From: Isoptericola luteus
GTDB lineage: Bacteria; Actinomycetota; Actinomycetes; Actinomycetales; Cellulomonadaceae
NCBI RefSeq assembly: GCF_020297055.1
Contig: NZ_JAIXCQ010000015.1
Location: 16,521 to 80,520, forward strand
Direction: 5' to 3'
Length of the DNA stretch: 64,000 bases
Shown: positions 23,880 through 33,131 of the stretch, piece by piece
Position numbering within the stretch: the stretch's first letter is position 1
How the letters are laid out: each line of letters opens with the position of its first letter
Program-made: the position numbers and the translations under genes
Notes under the pieces: model-generated
What the model saw: only the letters and a program-made list of their open reading frames with translations
Database searches by the model: none
What the model was told of the DNA's origin: nothing

Positions 23880-25550
23880 TCAGGCGCTGCCGGGATCGTC
23901 GGGGTCGCCGGTGGGTCCCGCCTCGCCCGGCTGGGTCGGGTCGTCGGTGACGGTGGGTTCGGACGAGGGTTCGGTCGTCTCCGTGGGGGTGGGCTCCGAC
24001 GAAGGTTCGGTCGTCTCCGTGGGGGTGGGCTCCGACGTCTCCGTCGGCGTCGAGGGATCCGTCGGCGTCTCGGTGGGTGTGGAGGTGTCGGTGGGCGTCC
24101 CGCTGGGCGTGGGGGTCGGGGTGGGCGACGGCGTCGGGGTCTGCGTCCGTGCGGGGCGCGACGTCGGGGCGTTCGTGGGAGCCGGCGGAGCGGTCGTGGA
24201 CGGGGTCCTCGTCGTGCTCGGCGACGGGCTGTGCGTGACGGGCACGACCGGTTGGTCGTTCCCGTCGCCCTGGGGCCAGTAGGTGATCGCGCCCACGGTC
24301 GCCGCCGCCAGGACGAGGACGAGCACGACGAGCGCGACCCACCTCAGGCTCGAGGCGGTGGTCCGCCGGGCGCCCGGCTCGGAAGGGTCCGACGCGGCAG
24401 CCTCCCCGGCGGGGAGCTCCGCACCGGGGTCGGGCGTGGGCCCCGCCACGACCTCGTCGAGCGGGCGCGTGGCCTCGACCTCGTCGCCGCTGGCGCTCAA
24501 CCGGGTCGTGACGTCCGCCGCACCGGCCGCCGCACCGATGCTCCCGACGGCCGCCGTCCGCGCCGGGTCCTCCGACGGCACGTTCTCCATCGCGGCCGTC
24601 CGGTCCGGGCGAGGCCTGTGGGCGCCCGGGGTGCTCCCCACGCCGAGGCTCGCCGTCGTGGCGATCAGCGTGGCCACGGTGGCCCCCATCGCGCCGGCGG
24701 TGGCGAACCGTCGTGCCGGGTTCTTGGCCATCGCGCGGGTGACGAACCGGTCCGCGAGCACCGGGACGTCGGCGCGTCGCGCCGAGGGTGCGGGCACGGG
24801 GGCGTGGACGTGGGCGCGCAGGACGTCGGTGGGCCGGGCCCGCTCGTACGGTGCGCTGCCGGTGAGGGCGAAGTACGTCAGCGCCCCGACCGAGTACAGG
24901 TCGCTGCGAGCGTCGAGTGGTCGCCCCTGGGCCTGTTCGGGCGACATGTACGCCGCCGAACCGGTCACGACGTCTCCGTCGCCCTCGCCGCCGGCGACGG
25001 TCGCCAGACCGAGATCGAGCAGCCCGACCGACATCGTGCCGTCGTCGTGCCGGTCGACCACGACGTTGCGCGGGCTCACGTCGCGATGCACGAGACCGGC
25101 GTCGTGGACCGCGCGCAGCCCGTCGAGCAGGGCGCCCACGACGGTGAGGGCTTCCCGCCACGGCAGGCCGCCGTCCGCCGCCAGCTCGGAGAGCGGCTGG
25201 CCGGGGAGACGACGCATCAGGAGCCAGGGCACTGTCGCACCCGCGACCTCGTCCTCCCCGGTGTCGAGGACCTTCGCCACGCCGGGGTGGTCGACCTGGG
25301 CGGAGGCGGCGATCTCGCGCGCCAGGGCGGCGCGCGCCACCTCGTCGTCGACCAGGTGCGGGTGCAGGACCTTGACGAGCAGCCGGGGCTCGGCCTCCGC
25401 GCCGGTGGCGGCGTCCTCCAGGCGGGTGGCTTCGTACACGGTGTACGTCCCCCCGGTGCCCACCAGGTCGCCCACCGCGTAGCCTCCACCGAGGATCACC
25501 TGGCCGTCCGCGGAATCCCCGGCCGGCTCCTTCGTCGTCATGTCGTTCAC
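23880..25550 (-). CDS. Membrane serine/threonine protein kinase
   Basis: A 556-residue kinase. The N-terminal catalytic domain has a degenerate glycine loop GTGGTYTVYEA (residues 31-41), the ATP lysine K60 in LLVKVLHP, catalytic HRDVSPRN (155-162; D157, N162), DLG instead of DFG (179-181) and YMSPEQAQG. After a linker a single helix, WVALVVLVLVLAAATVGAI (about 404-422), crosses the membrane. The outer tail of about 130 residues is almost only T, P, S and E, rich in PTPTPTP-like runs and likely glycosylated or wall-spanning. No PASTA domain is present. Confidence 0.88.
   Translation of the reverse strand: MNDMTTKEPAGDSADGQVILGGGYAVGDLVGTGGTYTVYEATRLEDAATGAEAEPRLLVKVLHPHLVDDEVARAALAREIAASAQVDHPGVAKVLDTGEDEVAGATVPWLLMRRLPGQPLSELAADGGLPWREALTVVGALLDGLRAVHDAGLVHRDVSPRNVVVDRHDDGTMSVGLLDLGLATVAGGEGDGDVVTGSAAYMSPEQAQGRPLDARSDLYSVGALTYFALTGSAPYERARPTDVLRAHVHAPVPAPSARRADVPVLADRFVTRAMAKNPARRFATAGAMGATVATLIATTASLGVGSTPGAHRPRPDRTAAMENVPSEDPARTAAVGSIGAAAGAADVTTRLSASGDEVEATRPLDEVVAGPTPDPGAELPAGEAAASDPSEPGARRTTASSLRWVALVVLVLVLAAATVGAITYWPQGDGNDQPVVPVTHSPSPSTTRTPSTTAPPAPTNAPTSRPARTQTPTPSPTPTPTPSGTPTDTSTPTETPTDPSTPTETSEPTPTETTEPSSEPTPTETTEPSSEPTVTDDPTQPGEAGPTGDPDDPGSA
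23962..24033. repeat. Two 36-bp tandem repeats in the kinase tail
   Basis: Bases 23962-23997 and 23998-24033 differ at one position. On the minus strand they encode two copies of TPTETTEPSSEP in the extracellular tail of the kinase, so the tail length is likely to vary between strains. Confidence 0.9.
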
Positions 25551-25871
25551 TGCTTCGTTCTCGGAGGGGCGGGACGGGAAAGTGCCGCAGGAGCGGATCT
25601 CTCGGTCATATCAGTCATACGCCTCCACAGGATAGGTGGTGGAGCGCCGTGCACCGTGGCCCTCGTCGTCGGGCGCGCGCTGTGGGCCACTCGAGTGGCG
25701 GCACCAGGATGGCAGCATCGGGGATGCTTCGCGCGTGTGAACAGACGGTAAAGAATTCCTCTACGCAGGTTCCGTTCCTGGTGCGGACGGGTGTACCGTG
25801 GCGGCGTCGCGACAACGAGGTCGCGAGTTCCGATCGCAGCGTTCACCCATGAGGGCGCAGGTGGTAGGACC
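25551..25871. other. Intergenic region between kinase and STAS genes
   Basis: A 321-base divergent promoter region, visibly richer in AT around 25735-25770. No gene is seen. A GTTCCG at 25769-25774 followed after 14 bases by GGGTGT at 25789-25794 resembles an actinobacterial SigB/SigF-type promoter (GTTT-N15-GGGTAT) directed at the STAS gene; this is weak. GGTAGGA ahead of the ATG at 25872 is a good ribosome-binding site. Confidence 0.4.
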
Positions 25872-26255
25872 ATGCAGGACGAAGGTGCAGCAGTGACCGT
25901 CTCTAGTGAGGCACGGACCGGGGGCATCGCCCTGGTCGAGCGTCCCGGCGCGAGCGTCGTGGAGCTGTGGGGGGAGATCGACATCACCCTCCGCAACGAG
26001 GCGGGCGCGGCGCTCGCCGGTGCCTTCCAGCGTGACCTCCCCGTGGTGGTGGACACCTCGCGGGTCACGTTCATCGACTCCGCCGGAGTGGCGTTCCTCG
26101 TGCAGCTCTGCCGGATCGGCCGCGACGAGGGCTTGAACGTCACCGTCTACCGCCCGCCGCAGGTCGTCCGCGAGACGCTGCACATGCTCGACCTCGAGAT
26201 CACCGACACGCCGAGCCACGCCTCGGTGCACCACATGCGGCACGTCGCGCACTGA
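25872..26255 (+). CDS. STAS-domain anti-sigma factor antagonist
   Basis: A 127-residue single STAS domain of the SpoIIAA/RsbV type. The core reads VVELWGEIDITLRNEAGAAL, then VVVDTSRVTFIDSAGVAFLV with the phosphorylatable serine in FIDSAG (Ser of DSAG, about residue 77). Such proteins release an alternative sigma factor by binding its anti-sigma factor. No anti-sigma or sigma gene lies next to it, so the partner is elsewhere. The divergent Ser/Thr kinase is not of the anti-sigma (HATPase) type. Confidence 0.85.
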   Translation: MQDEGAAVTVSSEARTGGIALVERPGASVVELWGEIDITLRNEAGAALAGAFQRDLPVVVDTSRVTFIDSAGVAFLVQLCRIGRDEGLNVTVYRPPQVVRETLHMLDLEITDTPSHASVHHMRHVAH

Positions 26256-26339
26256 CGGTGCTGACCGACGGTGCTCACCGGCGCGGGCCGGTGAGCACCG
26301 CCAGTGAGCACCGCCAGTGAGCACCGTCGGTTAGCACCG
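26256..26339. terminator. Convergent terminator built of repeats
   Basis: The whole 84-base gap between the STAS and ppgK stop codons consists of variants of one motif. A perfect 13-bp stem pairs 26269-26281 with 26288-26300 (CGGTGCTCACCGG). To its right the unit GTGAGCACCGCCA recurs in tandem with a 13-base step, about four copies with drift (26291-26340). It can fold from either strand. Confidence 0.75.
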
Positions 26340-27113
26340 TCAGTGGGCGTCGGCCGCGATCGCGGCGGCCCCGACGATGCCTGCCCGGTTGCGCAGGGTC
26401 GCGGGGATGATCGGCGCCCGCAGGTCGAGCAGCGGCAGGAACTTCTCGTGGTGCTTGCTCACCCCGCCGCCGACGACGACGAGCTCGGGGGAGAGCAGCA
26501 TCTCGACGGTCTCGAAGTAGCGCTGCAGGCGCTCGGCCCACTGCTCCCACGACAGGTCGTCCCGCTCGCGCGCGGACTCCGCGGCGCGCGACTCGGCGTC
26601 GTGCCCGTCGATCTCCAGGTGGCCCAGCTCGGTGTTCGGCACCAGGACGCCGTCCACCAGCAGCGCCGAGCCGATGCCCGTCCCGAGGGTCACCATGAGG
26701 ACGACGCCGTCCTGCCCCGCAGCGGCGCCGTAGCGCTGCTCGCCCACGCCCGCGGCGTCGGCGTCGTTCACGGCACGCACCTCGCGACCCGTCGTGCGGT
26801 GCACCAGGTCCGGCAGGTCGACGCCCGTCCACGACTGGTCGAGGTTGGCGATGAACCGGACCACGCCGTGGTCCATCGGGGCGGGGAACGCCACGCCGAC
26901 GGGCACGTCGTCGGCCAGGTGGAAGGAGTCGACGAGCTCCGCGAGCACGTCGGCCACCGCCTGCGGCGTCGACGCCTGCGGGGTGGGGATCCGCCGGCGC
27001 TCGTCGGCGAACTCACCGGTCGCCACGTCGACGGGCGCTCCCTTGATCCCGGACCCGCCGATGTCGATGCCGAACGCGACGTGCTTCGATACGTGCTCTG
27101 ATGCCACGGACAT
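26340..27113 (-). CDS. ppgK: Polyphosphate glucokinase
   Basis: A 257-residue ROK-family sugar kinase that phosphorylates glucose with polyphosphate (and usually ATP). It shows the N-terminal phosphate site [17 protein letters not shown] (residues 14-30), the catalytic Asp in [19 protein letters not shown] (about 120), [13 protein letters not shown] and [11 protein letters not shown], and [18 protein letters not shown] near the end. These are the PPGK-specific forms. The ATG at 27113 lies 28 bases from the divergent small gene, so the two promoters must overlap. Confidence 0.92.
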   Translation of the reverse strand: MSVASEHVSKHVAFGIDIGGSGIKGAPVDVATGEFADERRRIPTPQASTPQAVADVLAELVDSFHLADDVPVGVAFPAPMDHGVVRFIANLDQSWTGVDLPDLVHRTTGREVRAVNDADAAGVGEQRYGAAAGQDGVVLMVTLGTGIGSALLVDGVLVPNTELGHLEIDGHDAESRAAESARERDDLSWEQWAERLQRYFETVEMLLSPELVVVGGGVSKHHEKFLPLLDLRAPIIPATLRNRAGIVGAAAIAADAH

Positions 27114-27141
27114 GGGCCCCATCTTGGTGCAGGATCGAACC

Positions 27142-27339
27142 ATGAGCGACAAGAGTCCGGTGCAGTACTGGTACAACACCTCGACCGGGCAGGTCGAGGA
27201 GGGCACGGAGCGGTCCAGCTGGACGAACCGGCTGGGGCCGTACCCGACCAGGGAGGCCGCCGAGCGGGCCCTGGACACGGCCAAGCAGCGCAACGACTCC
27301 TGGGAGGAAGAGGAGGCCGACTGGCGCGGTCACGCCTGA
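27142..27339 (+). CDS. Small SPOR-like conserved protein
   Basis: A 65-residue acidic protein: [13 protein letters not shown], a short aromatic-rich strand, then [20 protein letters not shown], which resembles one repeat of a SPOR (peptidoglycan-binding) domain. It has no signal peptide, so a wall role is doubtful. Homologous small proteins are common in actinobacteria near panB and glnA. Function unknown. Confidence 0.75.
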   Translation: MSDKSPVQYWYNTSTGQVEEGTERSSWTNRLGPYPTREAAERALDTAKQRNDSWEEEEADWRGHA

Positions 27340-27363
27340 CGGACCGCGCCGGCCGGCGCCCCC

Positions 27364-28212
27364 TCAGCTCTCGAAGGAGTGCGCGGCGTCGGGGAACGTG
27401 CCCGCGCGCACCTCGGATGCGTAGTCCTCCGCGGCCTGGCGCAGCGCCGTGCCCAGCTCGGCGAACCGGCGCGCGAACTTCGGCGTCCAGTCGGTCATGC
27501 CCGCCATGTCGGTCCAGACGAGCACCTGGCCGTCGGTCACGGCGCCGGCGCCGATGCCGATGGTCGGGATCCGCAGGATCTCCGTGGCCCGCGCCGCGAC
27601 CTCGACCGTGGTCATCTCGAGGACGACGGCGACGGCCCCCGCCTCCTGGACCGCCAGCGCGTCGGCGCACAGGGCCTCCGCCGCGTCGTCGCCGCGCCCC
27701 TGGACGCGGTGCCCGCCCAGGGCGTGCTCCGACTGCGGCGTGAAGCCGAGGTGCCCGAAGACGGGGATGCCCGCGTCGGTGATCGCCCGGATCTGCGCGG
27801 CGACGGTGCGGCCGCCCTCGAGCTTGACCGCGGCGGCGCCGGTCTCCTTCATGAGGCGTACCGCCGTGCCGAGCGCCTGCTCCGGGCCGGCCTCGTACGA
27901 GCCGAACGGGAGGTCCACGACGACGAGCGCGTGCGGGGCGGCGCCCGCGACGGCGCGCGCCGCGGGGATCATGTCGTCGACCGTGACGGGCAGCGTCGTC
28001 GTGTGCCCGTGCATCGTGTTGCCGATGGAGTCGCCCACGAGCAGCAGGTCGATGCCGGCGGCGTCGAAGACGGCGGCCGTCAGCGCGTCGTAGGCGGTGA
28101 GCATCGTGATCTTGGTGCCCTGCTCCTTCGCCTGCGCGAGGTGGTGGACCCGGTAGCGCCGTCGCCGAGGGGCCGCGGCGTCCTGAACTGCGTTGTCACC
28201 TGGTGTCGCCAT
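27364..28212 (-). CDS. panB: 3-methyl-2-oxobutanoate hydroxymethyltransferase
   Basis: A 282-residue enzyme that makes ketopantoate from 2-oxoisovalerate and methylene-tetrahydrofolate, the first step of pantothenate and coenzyme A synthesis. Diagnostic blocks are KITMLTAYDALTAAVFDAAG, LLVGDSIGNTMHGHTTTLPV (metal and substrate site), VVVDLPFGSYEAG, VKLEGG and VFGHLGFTPQSEHALGG, followed by IPTIGIGAG. Length is normal. It is divergent from glnA2. Confidence 0.95.
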   Translation of the reverse strand: MATPGDNAVQDAAAPRRRRYRVHHLAQAKEQGTKITMLTAYDALTAAVFDAAGIDLLLVGDSIGNTMHGHTTTLPVTVDDMIPAARAVAGAAPHALVVVDLPFGSYEAGPEQALGTAVRLMKETGAAAVKLEGGRTVAAQIRAITDAGIPVFGHLGFTPQSEHALGGHRVQGRGDDAAEALCADALAVQEAGAVAVVLEMTTVEVAARATEILRIPTIGIGAGAVTDGQVLVWTDMAGMTDWTPKFARRFAELGTALRQAAEDYASEVRAGTFPDAAHSFES

Positions 28213-28329
28213 GGCCGATAGCGTATGCCAGAGGTGCGCGGCCTCGGCTTCGCGCCCTCACCGCCCGGCTCGACGCCGACGTCGGGCGTATGTCATCCGC
28301 CATTAACACTTCTCGTGCAGGATGGGCTC

Positions 28330-29667
28330 ATGGACAGGCAGCAGGAGTTCGTGCTCCGCACGGTCGAGGAGCGCGACATCCGCTTCATCCGCCTCTGGTT
28401 CACCGACGTGCTCGGGATCCTGAAGTCGGTGGCGGTCGCCCCGGCCGAGCTGGAGCAGGCGTTCACGGAGGGCATCGGGTTCGACGGGAGCTCCATCGAG
28501 GGCCTCACCCGCGTGTACGAGGCCGACATGATCGCCAAGCCGGACCCGACGACGTTCCAGGTGCTGCCCTGGCGCGGGGAGCGGCACGGCACGGGGCGGA
28601 TGTTCTGCGACATCCTCACGCCCGACGGCGAGCCCTCGCTCGCGGACTCGCGCAACGTCCTCAAGCGGACCCTCGCGAGGGCGAGCGACCGCGGGTTCAC
28701 CTTCTACACGCACCCCGAGGTCGAGTTCTACCTGTTCAACCAGCTCTCGTCGTCCGACGACCCCCTGGTGCCGGTCGACAACGGGGGCTACTTCGACCAC
28801 CTGGCGAGGGGCAGCACGCACGACTTCCGCCGGGCCGCCATCACGATGCTCGAGTCCATGGGCATCTCCGTGGAGTTCTCCCACCATGAGGCAGGGCCCG
28901 GGCAGAACGAGATCGACCTGCGCTACGCCGACGCGCTGACGACGGCGGACAACCTCATGACGTTCCGCACCGTCGTCAAGGAGGTCGCGCTGGAGCAGGG
29001 CGTGTTCGCGTCCTTCATGCCCAAGCCGATGGCGGACCAGCCCGGCTCGGGGATGCACACGCACCTGTCCCTGTTCGAGGGCGACCGCAACGCGTTCCAC
29101 GAGCCGGGGGCACAGTACGAGCTGTCCAAGACCGCCCGCCAGTTCATCGCGGGGCTGCTCGTGCACGCCGCCGAGATCACGGCGATCACGAACCAGTACG
29201 TCAACTCTTACAAGCGCCTGTGGGGCGGTGCCGAGGCGCCGAGCTACATCAGCTGGGGCCACAACAACCGTTCCGCGCTGGTGCGCGTGCCGATGTACAA
29301 GCCGGGCAAGGGCAACTCCTCGCGCGTCGAGTACCGCGCGCTCGACTCCGCGGCGAACCCGTACCTCTCGTTCGCCGTCCTGCTCGCCGCGGGGCTCAAG
29401 GGCATCGAGGAGTCGTACGAGCTGCCCGAGTCGTCCGGGGACGACGTCTGGGAGCTCACGGACCGTGAGCGTCGCGCGCTGGGCATCGCCCCGCTGCCGC
29501 AGTCGCTCGACGAGGCCGTCGACCTCATGGAGTCCTCGGAGCTCGTGGCAGAGACGCTCGGCGAGCACGTCTTCGACTACGTCCTGAAGAACAAGCGCCA
29601 GGAGTGGGACGCGTACCGGGCGCAGGTCACGCCGTACGAGCTGCGCCGGTTCCTGCAGAACCTCTGA
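28330..29667 (+). CDS. glnA2: Glutamine synthetase, GlnA2-type
   Basis: A 445-residue type I glutamine synthetase. It shows FDGSSIEGLTRVYEADM (residues about 57-73), the ATP-binding GSGMHTHLSLF (about 239-249) and NQYVNSYKRLWGGAEAPSY (about 289-307). It is shorter than glnA1, and the segment corresponding to the GlnE adenylylation loop reads ESYELPESS instead of the canonical LYELPPEE, so control by adenylylation is uncertain. The start at ATG 28330 has AGGATGG before it. It sits 10 bases ahead of glnE, clearly in one transcript, as in mycobacteria where glnE and glnA2 adjoin. Confidence 0.93.
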   Translation: MDRQQEFVLRTVEERDIRFIRLWFTDVLGILKSVAVAPAELEQAFTEGIGFDGSSIEGLTRVYEADMIAKPDPTTFQVLPWRGERHGTGRMFCDILTPDGEPSLADSRNVLKRTLARASDRGFTFYTHPEVEFYLFNQLSSSDDPLVPVDNGGYFDHLARGSTHDFRRAAITMLESMGISVEFSHHEAGPGQNEIDLRYADALTTADNLMTFRTVVKEVALEQGVFASFMPKPMADQPGSGMHTHLSLFEGDRNAFHEPGAQYELSKTARQFIAGLLVHAAEITAITNQYVNSYKRLWGGAEAPSYISWGHNNRSALVRVPMYKPGKGNSSRVEYRALDSAANPYLSFAVLLAAGLKGIEESYELPESSGDDVWELTDRERRALGIAPLPQSLDEAVDLMESSELVAETLGEHVFDYVLKNKRQEWDAYRAQVTPYELRRFLQNL

Positions 29668-29677
29668 GGGGCGGGTC

Positions 29678-32600
29678 GTGAGCACGGCGTCAGGTGCCGG
29701 GAGGCAGGCGACCCTCACGCGTCGTCTGCTGCAGGCGGGCTTCGCCGACCTCACGCGGTCCGCGGGGCTGTGGGAGGACGAGGCTCTCCAGGCGGCGCTC
29801 CCGCCCGACGGCGGCGACGTCGTGCTGGCGGCGCTGGGCGGCGCCGCGGACCCGGACCTCGCGCTGCTGCAGCTCGTGCGGCTCGCGGAGTCCGTCGGCG
29901 ACTCGGCGCGGCTGGGAGCGGTGCTGGCGGCCGACGACGGGTCGCCGGACGCGCAGGTGCGGGGCCGGCTGGTCGCCGTCCTCGGCGCGTCGTCCGCGCT
30001 CGGCGACGAGATCGTTCGCCGGCCGGAGCTCCTCGCGGTGCTGGCCGGTGACTTCCCGCGCACGTCGCCCGCGCCGGCCGACGACGGCCCCGGCCCCGGG
30101 GAGTCCGGTCCCGGGTCCGGCTCCGGGCCGGGCTCCGTGCAGTCGGTGCAGTCCGCGGACGAGCCCGGCGCCGACGGGGCCCGCACCGACGACGCCGCGG
30201 TCTTCCTCGCAGCAGGTGACGTCGCCGCCGGTGCCGGACCTGCTCCCGACCCCGCCCTGGTGCGGTCGGAGCTGCTGCGCGCCGTGGGCGCCGACCCGGC
30301 GGACGGCGTCCCCGTGGCGGCGTCGCCCGACGGCGAGCCGGGCGTCGCCTGGCCGGACGCGGCGGCCCCGACGACGACGGACGCGCTGCGCCGCGCCTAT
30401 CGCGCGCGCCTGCTGCGCATCGCGGCCGCCGACCTCACCGCTCCCGACCCGCTCACCCGCCTACCCGCAGTGGCCGCCGCGCTCGCCGACCTCGCCGCCG
30501 CGGCCATCGAGGCGGCGCTCGCCGTGGCCCGCGCGGAGGTGGGCGAGCCCTGCGCAGGCGTCCGCCTCGCCGTCATCGGCATGGGGAAGACGGGCGGGCG
30601 AGAGCTCAACTACGTCTCCGACGTCGACGTCGTCTACGTGTGCGAGCCGGGCGAGCGCGCGGACGGGAGCACGCCGTCCGAGGACGAGGCCCTGGCGGCC
30701 GGCACCCGCCTGGCGTCGGGGCTGCAGCGGGTGTGCTCCGGGGCCTCGGGGGAGCCCGCGCTGTGGCAGGTGGACGCCGCGCTGCGACCGGAGGGCAAGC
30801 AGGGTCCGCTGGTGCGCACGCTGGACAGCCACGTCGCGTACTACGAGCGGTGGGCGGAGACCTGGGAGTTCCAGGCGCTCCTCAAGGCGCGCCCGATCGC
30901 CGGGGACGCCGACCTGGGGCGCGCCTACCGGGAGGCCGTGGACCCCTTCGTGTGGTCGGCCGTGCACCGCGACAACTTCGTGGAGGACTCCCGGGCGATG
31001 CGCCGGCGGGTGGAGGACCACGTGCCCCCGGCCGAGGCGGACCGGCAGATCAAGCTCGGCAAGGGCGGCCTGCGCGACGTGGAGTTCACGGTGCAGCTCC
31101 TGCAGCTCGTGCACGGGCGCACCGACCAGAACCTGCACTCCCCGCATACCCTGAGCGCGCTCACGGCGCTCGCCGCGCAGGGGTACGTCGGCCGCGATCA
31201 CGCGGCGCGGATGAGCGTGTGCTACCGGTTCCTGCGCGCCCTCGAGCACCGCGTGCAGCTCTTCCGGCTGCGGCGCACGCACCTGCTGCCCACGGCGGAG
31301 GAGGACCTGCGGCGGCTCGCGCGGTCCCTGGGCATGCGGTCCGACGGCGCGGCCGGGCTCCTCGAGCGGTGGCGCGCCACCCGTCGCGAGGTGCGCTCGC
31401 TGCACGAGGAGGTCTTCTACCGGCCTCTGCTGCCGGCGTCGGCACAGCTGTCCGACGACGAGCTCGCCCTGGCCCCCGACGCCGCTCGGGAGCGCTTCGC
31501 CGCGATCGGCTACCGCGACCCCGACGGGGCGATGCGCCACGTCACGGCCCTCACCGCGGGCACGTCCCGGCGGGCGGCGCTGCAGCGCCAGCTGCTTCCT
31601 GTGCTGCTCGGCTGGTTCGCCGAGGGCGGGGACCCGGACGCGGGCCTCCTGGCGTTCCGCAAGCTGTCGGAGGACCTGGGCGCGACCCCTTGGTACCTGC
31701 GGCTGCTGCGCGACTCGGAGAACGCCGCCTACCACCTGTCGCGGCTGCTGTCGTCGTCGCGATACCTGGCCGACGCCCTCGCCCGATCCCCGGAGTCGGT
31801 GCAGTGGCTGGCGGACATCAAGGGTCTCGAGCCGCGGGGCCCGCAGCGCCTCGCCGGCGAGGCGGACGCCGTGCTCACGCGTGCCGAGGAGTCCGAGCCC
31901 GCCGCGACGCGCCTGCGTGCCGTGCGCCGTCGGGAGCTCGCGCGCACCGGTGCCGCCGAGGTGCTGGGCCTGATCGACGCCGTGGACGCGGCGGCCGCGA
32001 TCTCGGACGCCGCCGACATGGTGCTCGTCGGCGGGTTGCGCGTCGCCCGGTTCGCCGCGCGCGAGGAGCTCGGGCTCGGCCAGGACCCGGCCGCGGACCC
32101 CACGCGGATGCTCGTCGTCGCGATGGGACGCCTCGGCGGGCGGGAGATGGGCTACGGCTCGGACGCGGACGTGATGTTCGTGCACGACCCGGTGGCCGGG
32201 GCGGACCCGCAGGCCGCTCAGGAGTTCGCGCAGCTCACGGCGACCCGGCTGCGGTCGCTGCTGTCCGCCGTCGGGAAGGAGCCGGCGCTGCCCGTGGACG
32301 CTGACCTACGCCCCGAGGGGCGGCAGGGGCCGCTGGTGCGCACCCTCGACTCGTACGCCGAGTACTACGAGCGGTGGTCGAGCGTGTGGGAGTCCCAGGC
32401 GCTGCTGCGAGCGCGGCCCGTCGCGGGCGACATCTCGGGCGCGGAGGACGACGCCACCCTGGCCGCCCGGTTCACCGCGCTCGCCGACCGCGCGCGCTAC
32501 CCGGTCGGCGGGCTCGACGAGGGCCGGCTGCGCGAGGTGCGCCGGATCAAGGCGCGGGTGGAGGCCGAGCGCCTGCCCCGCGGCGCCGACCCGTCCCGGC

Positions 32601-32995
32601 ACCTCAAGCTCGGGCGTGGCGGCGTCTCGGACGTCGAGTGGACGGTGCAGCTGCTGCAGCTCCAGCACGCGCACGCGGTGCCGGCGATGCGCACCACAGG
32701 CACGGTCACGGCGCTGGACGCCGCGCAGGCCGCCGGGCTCGTCGACCCCGACGACACGTCGTGCCTGCGGGACGCGTGGTACTTCGCCTCCCGGCTGCGT
32801 TCCGCCGTCGTGCTGTGGTCCGGCCGGACGACGGGCGCGCAGGTCGACATCCTCCCGCACGACCGGCGCGAGCTCGCCGGCATCGCCAACCTCATGGGCG
32901 ACGTCGGCACGGGCGCGGAGCTCGAGGACCTGTACCTGCGCACCGCGCGCCGGGCGAGGTCCGTCGTCGAGCGGGTCTTCTACGGCGAGGAATGA
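29678..32995 (+). CDS. glnE: Glutamine synthetase adenylyltransferase/deadenylase
   Basis: A 1105-residue bifunctional enzyme that adenylylates glutamine synthetase and removes the AMP. Two nucleotidyltransferase domains are visible: the deadenylating one with VIGMGKTGGRELNYVSDVDV (about residues 298-317) and the adenylylating one with AMGRLGGREMGYGSDADVMF (about 813-832), each followed by a DALRPEGxQGPLVRTLDS-type block. An unusual G/P/S-rich spacer (about residues 130-170) lies in the N-terminal part. GTG start at 29678. Its best-supported target in the window is GlnA1. Confidence 0.96.
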   Translation: MSTASGAGRQATLTRRLLQAGFADLTRSAGLWEDEALQAALPPDGGDVVLAALGGAADPDLALLQLVRLAESVGDSARLGAVLAADDGSPDAQVRGRLVAVLGASSALGDEIVRRPELLAVLAGDFPRTSPAPADDGPGPGESGPGSGSGPGSVQSVQSADEPGADGARTDDAAVFLAAGDVAAGAGPAPDPALVRSELLRAVGADPADGVPVAASPDGEPGVAWPDAAAPTTTDALRRAYRARLLRIAAADLTAPDPLTRLPAVAAALADLAAAAIEAALAVARAEVGEPCAGVRLAVIGMGKTGGRELNYVSDVDVVYVCEPGERADGSTPSEDEALAAGTRLASGLQRVCSGASGEPALWQVDAALRPEGKQGPLVRTLDSHVAYYERWAETWEFQALLKARPIAGDADLGRAYREAVDPFVWSAVHRDNFVEDSRAMRRRVEDHVPPAEADRQIKLGKGGLRDVEFTVQLLQLVHGRTDQNLHSPHTLSALTALAAQGYVGRDHAARMSVCYRFLRALEHRVQLFRLRRTHLLPTAEEDLRRLARSLGMRSDGAAGLLERWRATRREVRSLHEEVFYRPLLPASAQLSDDELALAPDAARERFAAIGYRDPDGAMRHVTALTAGTSRRAALQRQLLPVLLGWFAEGGDPDAGLLAFRKLSEDLGATPWYLRLLRDSENAAYHLSRLLSSSRYLADALARSPESVQWLADIKGLEPRGPQRLAGEADAVLTRAEESEPAATRLRAVRRRELARTGAAEVLGLIDAVDAAAAISDAADMVLVGGLRVARFAAREELGLGQDPAADPTRMLVVAMGRLGGREMGYGSDADVMFVHDPVAGADPQAAQEFAQLTATRLRSLLSAVGKEPALPVDADLRPEGRQGPLVRTLDSYAEYYERWSSVWESQALLRARPVAGDISGAEDDATLAARFTALADRARYPVGGLDEGRLREVRRIKARVEAERLPRGADPSRHLKLGRGGVSDVEWTVQLLQLQHAHAVPAMRTTGTVTALDAAQAAGLVDPDDTSCLRDAWYFASRLRSAVVLWSGRTTGAQVDILPHDRRELAGIANLMGDVGTGAELEDLYLRTARRARSVVERVFYGEE

Positions 32996-33053
32996 CACGT
33001 CCGGAGCGTGGCTCCGGTCGGGCCGCGGGCCCCGGATGCGGCACGATAGGCGC

Positions 33054-33131
33054 ATGCGCACCTCTCCGACGCTCGACCACCTGAGCGCCTCCGCACGCCG
33101 CCGCTCCGCGCCCGTGGTGGTGACCGCGTGA
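33054..33131 (+). CDS. Possible 25-residue upstream ORF
   Basis: ATG 33054 opens a 25-codon frame, MRTSPTLDHLSASARRRSAP plus five residues, whose stop overlaps the GTG start of the DUF808 gene as GTGA. The overlap would allow translational coupling. No ribosome-binding site is obvious, and no known leader-peptide class is recognised. Confidence 0.3.
   Translation: MRTSPTLDHLSASARRRSAPVVVTA

Noticed and set aside
23941..24060. A CRISPR-like array (36-base repeats)
   Set aside because: Only two adjacent units without spacers, inside the coding sequence of the kinase tail.
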